A DNA stretch of 64,000 bases from Algibacter amylolyticus (GCF_014202225.1 NZ_JACHGE010000010.1:124001-188000); one strand, 5' to 3'; positions 15,597 to 25,792 are shown, counted from the first letter of the stretch. Translations and numbers: made by a program. The notes: generated by a model not told the origin, from the sequence alone.

Positions 15597-17600
15597 TTAA
15601 TTTATATTTTTTATTGTGATTACTATTTCTTTTTTAGGTGTATTAGTCCAACTTAAATCTGCGTTTTCCCCATAACTTAAACGTAACAAATCGAAAACCG
15701 TTTGCAAGCCATGACCACTAACCAATCCATCTGGGAAATCAGGACCATTATCATGGACCGTTATAGCAATATCTGAATTATTTCTAACAATTTTCAATTC
15801 AATCTCTCCATTATTTCCAATTTTAGAAATACCGTGCTTTACAGCGTTTTCAATAATTGGTTGAATAAGAAACATTGGAATTTCTATAGCTTCCAAACTT
15901 TCATCAACACTAATATTGAAAGATAAGCGGTCTCCAAAACGAATTTGTTCTACTTCCAGATAATTTTTAACCATTTCTACCTCATCGCCAATGGTACTGT
16001 TCTTTTTTCCTTTACGGTTGATGGTGTATTTAAATAAATCGGATAAAGACAATGCCATTTTCTCTGTTTTTTCAGAATCCGTTTGTGCTAAACTTGCTAT
16101 AGAATTTAAGGCATTATATAAAAAATGTGGATTTATTTGAGATTGTAATAATCTGACTTCAGCTTGAGCATTGGCTGCTTTTAGCGTACTTAATTCTATG
16201 TCTTTTTGTTTCACTAAGTTTTCTGAAAAGTGATCTAGGTATAATAAAACACCTCGTCCTAATGAAAATAGAAAAGCCCATGTAACAGGAGAGCGAAATC
16301 CTAAAAAATAATCATAAGATTTAATCCAGTTAATATGATAAATTTTATTCCATTCAATATCGGATAATATGATTGGAAATAAAAACGCTGGAACTAAAAA
16401 AACGAACAATGTGAAACTTGTTTTTAATACCAATTGAGTAGTAAAACTCATTTCTCTTTTAACAATATACTTATCAAATAGCCATAAAAAGAGTGCAATA
16501 AGAACTACACTTGTAAACCAAACCAAATAGCTAAACCAAAATTTTTCTTGATTAAAAGGTTTTCCCGTATTAAAAAAATAACTGTCAACAAAATTCATTT
16601 CAATAATACATATATAGCCTATGAAAATAGGCACAAAATAGCTTAAATATTGAAATCGATATTGTCTCTTGTACAGAATACCAAAAGATAAAAAAAAGAA
16701 TACCATAGTCAAAATAGCACGCGTCCAATTGGCCAATAGCTTAGTTTTTTCTTTATCTACAAGATTATCAGCAGACCACCTTGGATATGCCTTAAACATA
16801 TAATTTCTATAATCTTCAACCAAAGTTGGTGAATAGAATTTTTGCAGTAAAAACTTATCATATTCAGTAAAATCAAGATGCCATGAAGACGCTTTATTAC
16901 TATTCAGCATCGCTCCTACAACTTCAAACTCACGATTAGTTCTTTCCTTAAACAGGTTTGCACATGATATCATTCTAACTAAATAGAACCTCATCATTTC
17001 CATTCTTTCTTTTACAGTTTGGCTTTTATGAAACTTAAAAGTAAATTGTCGACTATTTGAGACATAATTTCTTTTTTTGACAAGTGGACCTCTTGTTCGT
17101 CTATTTACCAATTTCGATCCAAAATAATTAAGACTAGCCGTTTTCAAGAACCTTTCATCATATAATTTATAGGCTTCTTTTTTTGATTCTACTTCTGTAA
17201 TCCAAAGAGTTAAAGCACGCCCCTTTAGTTTAGAAAACTTGACCCCGTTTACTTCTTTGGGATCATCACTTTGAGAAACTCTTAATGAACTAGCACCTGT
17301 GTAGTTTCTAAAATAATCAATATCCTTGTCGGGTAATACGCCCCTTAGCTCATCAAAAACAGACATTAAAGCTGTACTGTCTGGAGAATGAGCATTTACT
17401 AATTCAATTAATATAGGCCCCGAATAACTATGAAAATTTTGAGTTTCGCATTCAAAAAGTCGTTCCTTTACATATTCCCATTTATCATCCTTTGGTAAAT
17501 CTGGATTGTTGTTCTTACGGTTTTGACTTTTACTAGAACCTGATATTACAATAACAGGAATACTTATAAGAATAAGAGCAAGTAAAATGAATCTTTTCAT
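15597..17600 (-). CDS. LytS/YehU-type sensor histidine kinase with a large N-terminal region
   Basis: A signal-anchor (residues 3-20) leads into a hydrophilic, probably periplasmic region of about 270 residues (21-292) that I do not recognise. At least five membrane segments follow (roughly 293-310, 321-337, 355-377, 391-412, 438-455). The C-terminal His_kinase domain has the hallmark LLQSQINPHFLYNALNSI with His492, followed by an HATPase_c part with MFLIQPIIENAVKHG and a G-rich box at GHGLQTV. The partner regulator is directly downstream, one base away. The N-terminal region has paired cysteines far apart (51, 213) but no repeats. The ligand is unknown. Well supported as a kinase; the sensor may be a new type. 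Confidence 0.93.
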   Translation of the reverse strand: MKRFILLALILISIPVIVISGSSKSQNRKNNNPDLPKDDKWEYVKERLFECETQNFHSYSGPILIELVNAHSPDSTALMSVFDELRGVLPDKDIDYFRNYTGASSLRVSQSDDPKEVNGVKFSKLKGRALTLWITEVESKKEAYKLYDERFLKTASLNYFGSKLVNRRTRGPLVKKRNYVSNSRQFTFKFHKSQTVKERMEMMRFYLVRMISCANLFKERTNREFEVVGAMLNSNKASSWHLDFTEYDKFLLQKFYSPTLVEDYRNYMFKAYPRWSADNLVDKEKTKLLANWTRAILTMVFFFLSFGILYKRQYRFQYLSYFVPIFIGYICIIEMNFVDSYFFNTGKPFNQEKFWFSYLVWFTSVVLIALFLWLFDKYIVKREMSFTTQLVLKTSFTLFVFLVPAFLFPIILSDIEWNKIYHINWIKSYDYFLGFRSPVTWAFLFSLGRGVLLYLDHFSENLVKQKDIELSTLKAANAQAEVRLLQSQINPHFLYNALNSIASLAQTDSEKTEKMALSLSDLFKYTINRKGKKNSTIGDEVEMVKNYLEVEQIRFGDRLSFNISVDESLEAIEIPMFLIQPIIENAVKHGISKIGNNGEIELKIVRNNSDIAITVHDNGPDFPDGLVSGHGLQTVFDLLRLSYGENADLSWTNTPKKEIVITIKNIN

Positions 17601-17730
17601 GATTGTAAATTTAACTATTTATAAAGCTCAAAGAAACTTGTTAAGATTTAATATTGAAACTGATTTCTGACGAACTGCATATATAGTTTCTAAATTGCAT
17701 TGAAATTAAAGCAGATATATTAAAAAGTGA

Positions 17731-17738
17731 TACTTTTG
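17731..17738 (+). promoter_or_regulatory. Bacteroidota -7 box (TACTTTTG) for the O-methyltransferase gene
   Basis: A perfect TAnnTTTG match sits 21 bp before the ATG at 17760, in the divergent gap with the sensor kinase gene. Confidence 0.55.
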
Positions 17739-17759
17739 ATAATCTTAACAATTTAATTA

Positions 17760-18404
17760 ATGCATTTTATAACAGAAGAATTAGACAATTACGTGGTTGC
17801 CCATTCTGAAAACGAACCAGAATTACTACAACAACTTACGAGAGAAACCTACCAGAAAATTTTACAACCTAGAATGTTAAGTGGGCATTATCAAGGCAGG
17901 ATTTTAAGCATAATTTCTAAATTGGTAAACCCTAAAAACATTTTAGAAATTGGAACATACACAGGCTATTCGGCATTATGTTTAGCAGAAGGCATGCAAA
18001 ATACTGGAGAATTACATACCATTGATATTAATGAAGAACTAGTAGATTTTCAGAGGAAATATTTTGATAAATCTAATTACGGACATCAAATTAAACAGCA
18101 TTTAGGAAACGCTTTGGATATTATTCCTAAACTCGATGCAACTTTTGATTTGGTTTTTATTGATGCCGATAAGGTGAACTACTCTAATTATTTTAATGTT
18201 ATTATAGATAAGTTAAATACTGGCGGTATTATTTTATCGGATAACGTATTGTGGAGTGGTAAAGTGCTTGATACCACCTTTAAAAAGGACGATGTATCTA
18301 CGCCAGAATTAATTAAGTATAATGCGCTTTTAAAAGAGGATAAACGTGTAGAAACGGTTTTATTACCTATTAGAGATGGCTTGACTATTAGTAGAAAGTT
18401 ATAA
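17760..18404 (+). CDS. O-methyltransferase, caffeoyl-CoA OMT-like family
   Basis: A 214-residue class I SAM-dependent methyltransferase of the Methyltransf_3 type. Motif I is ILEIGTYTGYSALCLAEG, and the metal/SAM acidic positions are HTIDINEE, FIDADKVNYSNYF and LSDNVLWSG, all characteristic of cation-dependent catechol-type O-methyltransferases. The substrate cannot be told from sequence. The gene is divergent from the LytS kinase and convergent with the TPR hybrid kinase, so it stands alone with its own -7 box. Confidence 0.93.
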   Translation: MHFITEELDNYVVAHSENEPELLQQLTRETYQKILQPRMLSGHYQGRILSIISKLVNPKNILEIGTYTGYSALCLAEGMQNTGELHTIDINEELVDFQRKYFDKSNYGHQIKQHLGNALDIIPKLDATFDLVFIDADKVNYSNYFNVIIDKLNTGGIILSDNVLWSGKVLDTTFKKDDVSTPELIKYNALLKEDKRVETVLLPIRDGLTISRKL

Positions 18405-18445
18405 ACGAAAGTAGGGCGTAACACCTATAAAAAACAAAGGGCTAA

Positions 18446-20740
18446 CTATGATGAAAATTTTATAACGCGAATACCATCATCATTACCCTTAGTCTTACTT
18501 ATTTCAATTAATTTGTTAATAGTATTAAAGAACAAATCATTATCAAATGGTTTGGTAATAATATCATCAAAACCTTTATCGAGTTTATTTAACATTAGCT
18601 CATCTTTACTAGACGCCGTTAAAGCTATTATTGGAATTTGATTATTAAACTCTCTAATCTTTAAAGTAGCCTCGTTTCCATCCATTAAAGGCATATTAAT
18701 ATCCATTAAAATTAAATCGTATGTGTTGTTTTTAAATGCTTTTAAAGCCTCTAAACCATTCTCAACAATATCATACTGAAAGTTCTCTTTTTTGAGCAAA
18801 TTACCCGTAACAATTTGGTTTATTTTATTATCCTCCGCTATTAATATTCTTAAGCTCTCCGGACTATAAGAAGTTAAAACATCTTCATCTTTTTCACTTT
18901 TTATTTGCTCGATAGCGTTGGTATCTATTTTAAAACTTACCACAAAACTGAAAGTAGAACCAACACCCAATTCACTTTCAAGCTCAATGGTACTATTAAA
19001 TAATTTAACGATTTTACTAGCTATAGAAAGCCCTAAACCTGCACCTTGATAACCCGTATTAGAATTTTCGTTTAGTTGAATAAAATTATCAAAAATAGAA
19101 CCTTGTTTCTCCTTAGAAATTCCTGGACCGTCATCTACAACCTCGAAGGCAATCAATACCTTTTCGCTATCTATTTCCTTAAAATTAGCTTTAATGGAAA
19201 TATTTCCATTTTGGGTAAACTTTATACTATTACCTATTAAATTGAATAAAACCTGAGACAACCTTAATTTATCGCATAGGATAAATTCCGGAATACGCTC
19301 GTCAATAAAAATATGCATTTGGTTATTAGACTCACCTAAACTATAATCAAAAGAATCTGTTACGTTTTGAATGAGTGATCTTAAATGCACCGTCGTATTA
19401 TTAATTTCTAGCTTTTTAGACTCAATCTTACTGACCTGCAACACATCGTTTATTAGGTTTAGTAAATAATCGCCAGAATACTTTAGTGATTTTAAATATT
19501 TAACATTAGCCTCGTCTAGATTACTATTTTCTAGCATTATAGATGTTAATCCCACAACACCATATAGTGGTGTTCTTAATTCGTGAGATACGTTAGAAAT
19601 AAATTTAGATTTTAATTCTGAAGATTTTAAAGCATCATTTTTAGCAATTTCTAGTTCAGCATTTTGTTGCTTCAGAACATCTGAAAGTCGACGTTTCGCT
19701 ACATAGTATTTGTATAAAATAAGCAGAGTAGCTAATAATAAAATTAAGGCTATAATAATTATTAAGTTGATTTTTTTGACTTTATCGGCAATTTTTAATT
19801 GGTATAACTTCTCGCTATTTGCCAATTGAGCTTCATTTTTATACGTTGCTAATAAAAACCTAGATTTATAAATAGCGTTTTCTTTTACTTTTTCTTTATT
19901 TAAAAACTCATCTTTAAACTCATCATATTTTAGCAATGCTAAATACGCTTGTTCTTCGCTATCTGTGGCGGAATACGAAAGTGATAAACTTTTATAAATC
20001 TTACTTAAAAGCAACGAAGTATCGTCGTTCGTAGCATGCTCCCTGTTTAAAAAATCAATGGCTTTGTTAAACTTTTCGTTCGCATTATTATAAAGTTCCT
20101 TTTTAAAAAAATTAACGCCGTATATGTAATTGAAGTAACCTGTTTGATAATTATTAGAAAACGTCTCCTTATTAATAATATCCTCAGCACGTAAAAGATT
20201 GACTTGGGCTTCCTCTAAGAAATCATTTTCTATGTAGAATTCGGCTAGACCTATTCGTATTTTAACCAATAAGTTTTCATATTGACTTAGGTTATAATTC
20301 TCATTAGCCAAATATTGGTTTTTAGAGATATGGTCTAAAGCATTTTTAAATAAATCAATAGTTGTTTGCGATTCGTTTTCATCTTTGGTAAGTGTAGCCA
20401 AATTTAAATAAGCGTTGGCTATTAAATAGTTGTCTTTTATAGCCTTAGCGGCTTTTAACATGGATGAGTAAGAATCTTTGGCATTTGCATTTTCATGCAT
20501 TAAGCGGTAAATATTTCCTAAATTTAAATTAGAAATGGCTATACCATAATTATCACTTATGGAATCTGCTATTTTTTTAGCTGTATTAAAGCCATTAAAC
20601 GCTTTAACTATTTTACTTTCATTATAAGATTTTAAAGCCGAAGAGTTAATACTGTCAATTTGCTTTATAGCCTCCCTTTCATTTTGACTATATGTCAAAA
20701 AAGTAAGCGAACAAAAAAACAATAATAGGCTTTTTTTCAT
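18446..20740 (-). CDS. TPR-containing hybrid histidine kinase
   Basis: The order is: signal peptide (ending TYSQ), a periplasmic helical TPR-like region of about 280 residues, one transmembrane segment (LIIIIALILLLATLLILYKYY), a short coiled coil, HisKA with His386 in NVSHELRTPLYG, HATPase_c (N-box LFNLIGNSIKFT, G1 VDDGPGIS, G2 GAGLGLSIA), and a C-terminal receiver with Asp in LILMDINMPLMDG. I start at the ATG giving MKKSLLLF; four codons upstream another ATG exists (20752). No DNA-binding domain is attached, so output needs a phosphorelay partner. Its layout matches the fragment at the left edge of the window. The ligand is unknown. Confidence 0.94.
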   Translation of the reverse strand: MKKSLLLFFCSLTFLTYSQNEREAIKQIDSINSSALKSYNESKIVKAFNGFNTAKKIADSISDNYGIAISNLNLGNIYRLMHENANAKDSYSSMLKAAKAIKDNYLIANAYLNLATLTKDENESQTTIDLFKNALDHISKNQYLANENYNLSQYENLLVKIRIGLAEFYIENDFLEEAQVNLLRAEDIINKETFSNNYQTGYFNYIYGVNFFKKELYNNANEKFNKAIDFLNREHATNDDTSLLLSKIYKSLSLSYSATDSEEQAYLALLKYDEFKDEFLNKEKVKENAIYKSRFLLATYKNEAQLANSEKLYQLKIADKVKKINLIIIIALILLLATLLILYKYYVAKRRLSDVLKQQNAELEIAKNDALKSSELKSKFISNVSHELRTPLYGVVGLTSIMLENSNLDEANVKYLKSLKYSGDYLLNLINDVLQVSKIESKKLEINNTTVHLRSLIQNVTDSFDYSLGESNNQMHIFIDERIPEFILCDKLRLSQVLFNLIGNSIKFTQNGNISIKANFKEIDSEKVLIAFEVVDDGPGISKEKQGSIFDNFIQLNENSNTGYQGAGLGLSIASKIVKLFNSTIELESELGVGSTFSFVVSFKIDTNAIEQIKSEKDEDVLTSYSPESLRILIAEDNKINQIVTGNLLKKENFQYDIVENGLEALKAFKNNTYDLILMDINMPLMDGNEATLKIREFNNQIPIIALTASSKDELMLNKLDKGFDDIITKPFDNDLFFNTINKLIEISKTKGNDDGIRVIKFSS

Positions 20741-20859
20741 TTTGAAATACATTAACGATTTGGGATTTTCAAGATACCCCTAAATGCACCATATAGCTTA
20801 AAAACTCGTTAAACCAACAATAAAACACGATGAAACGCATACCCCCAATCGACAAAATA

Positions 20860-21147
20860 CTAAAATTTTCGTTTTACTGAACCTGTGAAATCTTCTAAAT
20901 CTTCTTTTACTTTATCCAATTCCTTTTTAACATCCTTGGTAATACTTGTGTCGATTCCGCTTTTTTCGGCCGTTTTTGTTATTTCGTGTTTTATATCGTT
21001 AGTGGCATCCTTAAGGGTTCGCATACCTTGACCTAAGCCACGAGCTATTTCGGGCAACTTATCTGCCCCAAAAACCATAATAGCGATAAACAGGATAAAT
21101 GCTATTTCCCCGCCGCTAATAAATAAGAATGTTACTTGTAATATCAC
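20860..21147 (-). CDS. tatA: Twin-arginine translocase subunit TatA/TatE
   Basis: TatA forms the pore-like part of the Tat system that exports folded proteins. The 95-residue protein has a single N-terminal membrane helix (GGEIAFILFIAIMVF), the hinge Phe-Gly (FGADKLPEIARGLG) and an amphipathic helix. A charged C-terminal tail (KKELDKVKEDLEDF) completes the usual layout. No tatC is present. Its start lies 100 bp after the M1 aminopeptidase stop, with a terminator in between, so it likely has its own promoter. Confidence 0.95.
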   Translation of the reverse strand: MILQVTFLFISGGEIAFILFIAIMVFGADKLPEIARGLGQGMRTLKDATNDIKHEITKTAEKSGIDTSITKDVKKELDKVKEDLEDFTGSVKRKF

Positions 21148-21197
21148 AGCACAAATATACTAAGTTGTTTTTATTATTCCATTTAAAATTAATGGAA

Positions 21198-21229
21198 TAA
21201 AAAAGCCGATTTTAAAAAAAATCGGCTTT
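21198..21229 (-). terminator. Rho-independent terminator after the M1 aminopeptidase gene
   Basis: On the minus strand a nine-base-pair stem (AAAGCCGAT / ATCGGCTTT, loop of ten) is followed by six Ts, about 20 bp after the stop codon. Confidence 0.82.
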
Positions 21230-21247
21230 CACAAAAATTAATTTCTA

Positions 21248-23512
21248 TTAATTATTTACTTTATTCTTAAAAGCATCAAATTTATTATCCTCAGCTTTTC
21301 TAGGCCAAGAATTATTAGATGTATCAACATCCGCCGTTTCTAGGTCTGGATCAATAGCTAAGCCCGTAATACGCTTGTTTGTTTTAAACACTTTACTAAC
21401 CTCCTTATCATTATACCTCCAAATTTGCGCAGGATACGTTTTTCTTTCGGTTGTTCCATCTTCATAAGTAATATCTAAAATAATAGGCATTACTAATCCT
21501 CCTGGTTTCTCAAAAACAACTTCGTAAAAATACTTAGGTGCCGCTGATTTCAACTTTGCTTTTTCAGCTTCTGGCAAGCTAGCAATATAGTCTGTTAAAA
21601 ATTTAAAATCCGATACGCCTTTTGCATCTTGAGGTATATCTCCATTTTCAGCTTCGGCATAATACACTAAACGATCTTTAAAATCGTCTAAATTCATATT
21701 ATACTTTTTAGCTGTTTCTTTGGCCGTTTCTGTTGGCTTATCGGTTAAGTAAAACTGCTTAACTTCTTTAACTCCAATATCTGTGTAATCTGTAGTGTAA
21801 AACCAACCTCTCCAAAACCAATCTAAATCCATTGCCGAAGCATCTTCCATGGTTCTGAAAAAATCTGCAGGTGTTGGGTGTTTAAACATCCAACGTTGCG
21901 AATAAGTTCTAAAAGCATAATCGAACAATTCTGGCCCCATTATAGTTTGTCTTAACATGTATAAACCTGCTGCCGGTTTAGTATAGGCATTAGGACCAAA
22001 TTGATATACATAATCGCCATGAGACATTATTGGAGAAATATGACTTTGATCGCCTCCCATGTAATCTACAATATCTTTAGGTAGGTTTCCTGTTATAAAA
22101 TTAGGATCGTAATCTAATTCTGCAAGCGTTTCAACAAACGAATTTAAACCTTCGTCCATCCAAGTCCATTGGCGCTCATCACTATTTACAATCATAGGAA
22201 AGAAGTTGTGTCCTACCTCATGAGTAATAACACCTATCATACCTCTTTTTAATCGTTCAGAATAACTTCCATCAGGATCTGGTCTTCCGTAGTTAAAACA
22301 AATCATTGGATATTCCATACCCTGTCTTTCTGAATGTACAGATATAGCTTTACTATAAGGATAATCGAAAGTTAGTTTAGAATACTCCTCTAAAGTATTA
22401 GCAACCACACGTGTAGAATGCTCTTCCCATAATGGATTTCCTTCTTTTGGATAAAGGGAAATAGCCATTACAGTTTTACCATTAATATTAACTGCCATAG
22501 CATCCCAAATATATTTTCTTGAAGATGCAAATGCATAGTCTCTTACTTTTTCTGCTTTAAAATGCCATGTTTTTTCTTTTGTACTTCTTGATTTACCTGC
22601 CGCAACAGACTCCTCTTCAGTAACAATAAAAACAGGATCTTTAAATGATTTTTCTGCTAATTTTAAACGTTTTTGATGCTCTTTAGATAAAACATCTTTT
22701 GGATTTTGTAATTCTCCGGTTGCTTCTAAAATATGATCTGCAGGCGCTGTAATTTTTACATCATAATTTCCAAATTCTAAAGCAAACTCACTACGACCCC
22801 AGAATTGCATATTCTGCCATCCTTCAACATTATCATAAACACAAAGTCTTGGAAAAAACTGCGCAATAGTGTAGTTGTTATTTCCATCAGGAAAAGTTTC
22901 TAAACCAGAACGACCACCATCAACATTAATGTCGTTAATATTATAATGCCACTTAATACTGAATTTAAATACAGCACCTGGCGCTAAAGGTTTTGGTAAA
23001 TTAATACGCATCATGGTGCGGTTTATGGAATGTGATAATGGGGACCCATCGTCATTTTTTACATATTCAATATTAAAACCACCATCAAAACGTTCTTTTA
23101 AGTTGTTTTTAGTAAACATAGTTGGACCGTTAAAAGGCGTTTTAAAACTTTCAGGATTGGCATCTGGTGTTTTAGAATCTTTAGCACGCATATTTTGGTC
23201 TAACTGTATCCATAAATACTCCAAATGGTCTTTAGAGTTATTATGATATGTTATTTTCTCGTCGCCAAAAATTTGGTTTGTATTTTCATCCAAACGGATG
23301 TTCATTACATAATCTACCTGCTGTTGCGTGTAAGCATGACCTGGAGCACCCGAAGCATTTCGTGTTTCGTTTGGGGTTGCCAAAAGGTCTTTCATTTGTC
23401 TAAACTTGTTTTGATCTGTGTGTCCCTGCGGTTTTTCATTATTTTGCTCTTGAGCAAAAACACCTGAAAAAAGGAATACAAAAGATAAGAATAGATAAGC
23501 GTGCTTTTTCAT
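21248..23512 (-). CDS. M1 family zinc metallo-aminopeptidase, exported
   Basis: A gluzincin with a signal peptide (ending GVFAQ) and a 754-residue mature-type M1 architecture. The zinc site is HEVGH (His431, Glu432, His435) with the third ligand Glu454 in WMDEGLNSF; the exopeptidase motif appears as GMEYP (GxMEN-like). An N-terminal beta-saddle domain and a C-terminal extension with a long charged stretch complete it. It probably trims peptides in the periplasm. Upstream on the same strand are the DUF6702-like gene and three carboxypeptidase-regulatory-like genes, a set that may be co-transcribed, although the gap of 109 bp to the DUF6702-like gene leaves room for a promoter. Confidence 0.94.
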   Translation of the reverse strand: MKKHAYLFLSFVFLFSGVFAQEQNNEKPQGHTDQNKFRQMKDLLATPNETRNASGAPGHAYTQQQVDYVMNIRLDENTNQIFGDEKITYHNNSKDHLEYLWIQLDQNMRAKDSKTPDANPESFKTPFNGPTMFTKNNLKERFDGGFNIEYVKNDDGSPLSHSINRTMMRINLPKPLAPGAVFKFSIKWHYNINDINVDGGRSGLETFPDGNNNYTIAQFFPRLCVYDNVEGWQNMQFWGRSEFALEFGNYDVKITAPADHILEATGELQNPKDVLSKEHQKRLKLAEKSFKDPVFIVTEEESVAAGKSRSTKEKTWHFKAEKVRDYAFASSRKYIWDAMAVNINGKTVMAISLYPKEGNPLWEEHSTRVVANTLEEYSKLTFDYPYSKAISVHSERQGMEYPMICFNYGRPDPDGSYSERLKRGMIGVITHEVGHNFFPMIVNSDERQWTWMDEGLNSFVETLAELDYDPNFITGNLPKDIVDYMGGDQSHISPIMSHGDYVYQFGPNAYTKPAAGLYMLRQTIMGPELFDYAFRTYSQRWMFKHPTPADFFRTMEDASAMDLDWFWRGWFYTTDYTDIGVKEVKQFYLTDKPTETAKETAKKYNMNLDDFKDRLVYYAEAENGDIPQDAKGVSDFKFLTDYIASLPEAEKAKLKSAAPKYFYEVVFEKPGGLVMPIILDITYEDGTTERKTYPAQIWRYNDKEVSKVFKTNKRITGLAIDPDLETADVDTSNNSWPRKAEDNKFDAFKNKVNN

Positions 23513-23621
23513 ATTAGTTTTTAGTTTTATTAGAAAAAAATGTGTCTTTCGTAATTTTCGTTAGAAGATTGTTACAAAATGTCGTCGAAAATACTAAATT
23601 ATACAATCAATTTACATTGTT

Positions 23622-24125
23622 TTAGTTAAAATTTAACAATGCACTAGTATTATTTGAAGTTAAAATAAAACTTTTAGTTTTAGAATTAATTTTAGTTTTT
23701 ACGATATTTTGCTGATCCTCTTGATAATCTAATAAAATGGAATTGGTAATTGAAAGCACATCAATATACTTTACATGCTCCACTTCAAGATAACACCTTA
23801 CAATATCGCCATCATAGGCTTTACCTATAAAATTAAATAAAACAGGTTTATCGTTAATTTTTATTTTCAATTTAGATTGCAGATAGATATTCATTAAAGA
23901 ATCAGTTTCTTTAGGCTCATCCTTTACTGCTAATATGATATTTTTATCATAATTTGACCGCAGTACGCTTTCAAAATCGTCAATAAAAATTCTAGAAATT
24001 ATTTGGAGAGATTCCTTTTCCTTTACGTAATTAACTTGCGTAACGCTTATATAATATTTATGCATTGTAGTAAATGCAAAAAGCGGAAGCACTAAAAGAA
24101 TGATTAAATATTTAAAAACCTTCAT
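23622..24125 (-). CDS. Exported protein of unknown function (DUF6702-like)
   Basis: A signal peptide (to FAFTTMH) is followed by about 145 residues of predicted beta structure. The opening HKYYISVTQVNYV and the LQIISRIFIDDFE stretch are what I associate with the DUF6702 family, which in my memory recurs next to M1 peptidases in flavobacteria; the family name is unverified. There are no catalytic motifs and only one cysteine (CYLEVEH). It lies 61 bp downstream of the last carboxypeptidase-regulatory-like gene. The role is unknown. Confidence 0.83.
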   Translation of the reverse strand: MKVFKYLIILLVLPLFAFTTMHKYYISVTQVNYVKEKESLQIISRIFIDDFESVLRSNYDKNIILAVKDEPKETDSLMNIYLQSKLKIKINDKPVLFNFIGKAYDGDIVRCYLEVEHVKYIDVLSITNSILLDYQEDQQNIVKTKINSKTKSFILTSNNTSALLNFN

Positions 24126-24186
24126 GATTAAAATTTATAGACCACTAAATTACTTTATTGGAAATCAAAAAGCATTCCGAAGTTAA

Positions 24187-24993
24187 TTAATTTTTATTGT
24201 CTTCTAAATTAGCTAGGTATTGCTTGTACTTCATTCTTAAAAAAATTAAAGCCTTAAAGTCTGTTTGGTTTTTACAATGCTTAACAAAATTAGGATCGTC
24301 TGCACAAAAGTAGAAAAAATCGGCTTGTAAGCTTTCGTCTAAAGGGTTTGAAGCAAAAAAATCACTAGCCAACCTACCTTTTATAGTTTGCATTAAAGAT
24401 TCTTTTTCTTCAATTTTAACTCTATTTTTCAGCATTTTGGTTCTGCCTGTAATAGCATTAATTAAAGGCGCAATAGAAACCGAACCTCCTACTCCTCCTA
24501 AAGAACCTCCTGCTTTTGGACTAAACTTAGAGGCTTCACTTAAACGGCGTTCGCTTTGCGTAGCAGGCGTACCTGTAAAACCAGGAATACCAACATCGTA
24601 AAAATCAATAGGCGCATTGGCATCCATATTTCTAATATCAGAAAACAAATCGCCCGTTAATATTTTACCAACAATAACCTCGTCTAGTTCGTTAATATGC
24701 TCATTTAAAGTTACAAAAATAGCCTCGTTATCTATTATGGTTTGCGTTACAACAACCTCTTTTAGTTTGTATTGTATGGAAGAAAACGTTAATGTATCGC
24801 TTAATTTTGCAGGAATTTTAAAGTGACCATCTATATCTGTTATGGTAAAAGCTTGCGCCGTATTATTAATAACATGAATGTTTTCTATATCACCATTACT
24901 TGCTATCCTACCCAATAACTCTATGGTTTGAGAAAATGCCTCTTGAAATCCAAATACGCCAACAACTACCAAGAGCGTTTTAATTTTTAACAT
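24187..24993 (-). CDS. Carboxypeptidase-regulatory-like domain protein, paralog 3 of 3
   Basis: A signal peptide (ending EAFSQ) precedes a 75-residue beta-sandwich like the CarboxypepD_reg domain found at the N-terminus of SusC/TonB receptors (FTITDIDGHFKIPAKLSDTL). A linker with NELDEVIV and the short motif LTGDLFSDI follows, then a roughly 140-residue C-terminal part. A Gly/Ser-rich patch around SPKAGGSLGGVGGS is unique to this copy. There is no beta barrel, so it is not a TonB receptor. Its first 14 bases overlap the end of the preceding paralog, suggesting coupled translation. The function is not known. Confidence 0.85.
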   Translation of the reverse strand: MLKIKTLLVVVGVFGFQEAFSQTIELLGRIASNGDIENIHVINNTAQAFTITDIDGHFKIPAKLSDTLTFSSIQYKLKEVVVTQTIIDNEAIFVTLNEHINELDEVIVGKILTGDLFSDIRNMDANAPIDFYDVGIPGFTGTPATQSERRLSEASKFSPKAGGSLGGVGGSVSIAPLINAITGRTKMLKNRVKIEEKESLMQTIKGRLASDFFASNPLDESLQADFFYFCADDPNFVKHCKNQTDFKALIFLRMKYKQYLANLEDNKN

Positions 24994-25792
24994 GCTGAGT
25001 TTTTAAAAATTGTTCTTTTTGCTTTACTAAAAACTCTATAAGTAGAATTCTATTTTCGTCCTTAAAAAGGTCTGGCTCAATACCATTATTTTCAACAAAA
25101 GCAACATAGGCATTAAGCTTATCTTCAGGGATTTCAAAAAGTTCTTTAAGGTCGTTTAAAGAATACACACTAAATATATCCTTTGGCTTTTGGTAGTTAT
25201 CGCCAACAAACACCTCTTTGGTAAGTTTTAAATCCTTTTTAGATTTTGTTAAAAATTTTAGAATTTTAAATAAATCGGGCTGGTATTTTCTTGCCCCAGG
25301 ATCGATTACAGATGTTAAATGATCTTGAATTACAGAATTATCAAATGCCTTATCTACATTATACTCAAAATCGACATCCATATTTCCCATATCGAGAATC
25401 ATAGGTTTTACGGTTTTAACTTGAGCAATATCTGTACCCATATTTCCTGTTAACCCAGACGAGAGTGTTACGGCATCCAACTGGTTAACTTGTTCTACTA
25501 GTTGTATTTTTAGTGCTTTTGATGCTATTATAACTTCATCAATAGTAACGTGTACCGTTTGGAATTGTAATGCCGAAATTTCTATTATATCATTTAAAGC
25601 TACATGTAACTTAAATCGTCCTTCAACATCTGTAATCGTCCCTTTGTTAGACGATTTATTAAAAACCGTTACCGCCTCAATATCATTGTTTTTTGATAGC
25701 AAGACGCCACTAACCTCTACCCTGTTAATAGCTTGACTATAACCAGGAAGTGCTAGTAAAATAAGAAATACAAAAAGTAATGTTCTACTCAA
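24980..25792 (-). CDS. Carboxypeptidase-regulatory-like domain protein, paralog 2 of 3
   Basis: A 270-residue paralog of its two neighbours: signal peptide (ending GYSQ), CarboxypepD_reg-like sandwich (GTITDVEGRFKLHVALNDII, ALQFQ), linker with NQLDAVTL and the motif LTGNMGTDI, then a helical C-terminal half with PEDKLNAYVAFVENN. It shares more with paralog 1 than with paralog 3. Likely periplasmic or outer-membrane-associated. The gene ends overlapping the start of paralog 3. Confidence 0.85.
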   Translation of the reverse strand: MSRTLLFVFLILLALPGYSQAINRVEVSGVLLSKNNDIEAVTVFNKSSNKGTITDVEGRFKLHVALNDIIEISALQFQTVHVTIDEVIIASKALKIQLVEQVNQLDAVTLSSGLTGNMGTDIAQVKTVKPMILDMGNMDVDFEYNVDKAFDNSVIQDHLTSVIDPGARKYQPDLFKILKFLTKSKKDLKLTKEVFVGDNYQKPKDIFSVYSLNDLKELFEIPEDKLNAYVAFVENNGIEPDLFKDENRILLIEFLVKQKEQFLKTQHVKN

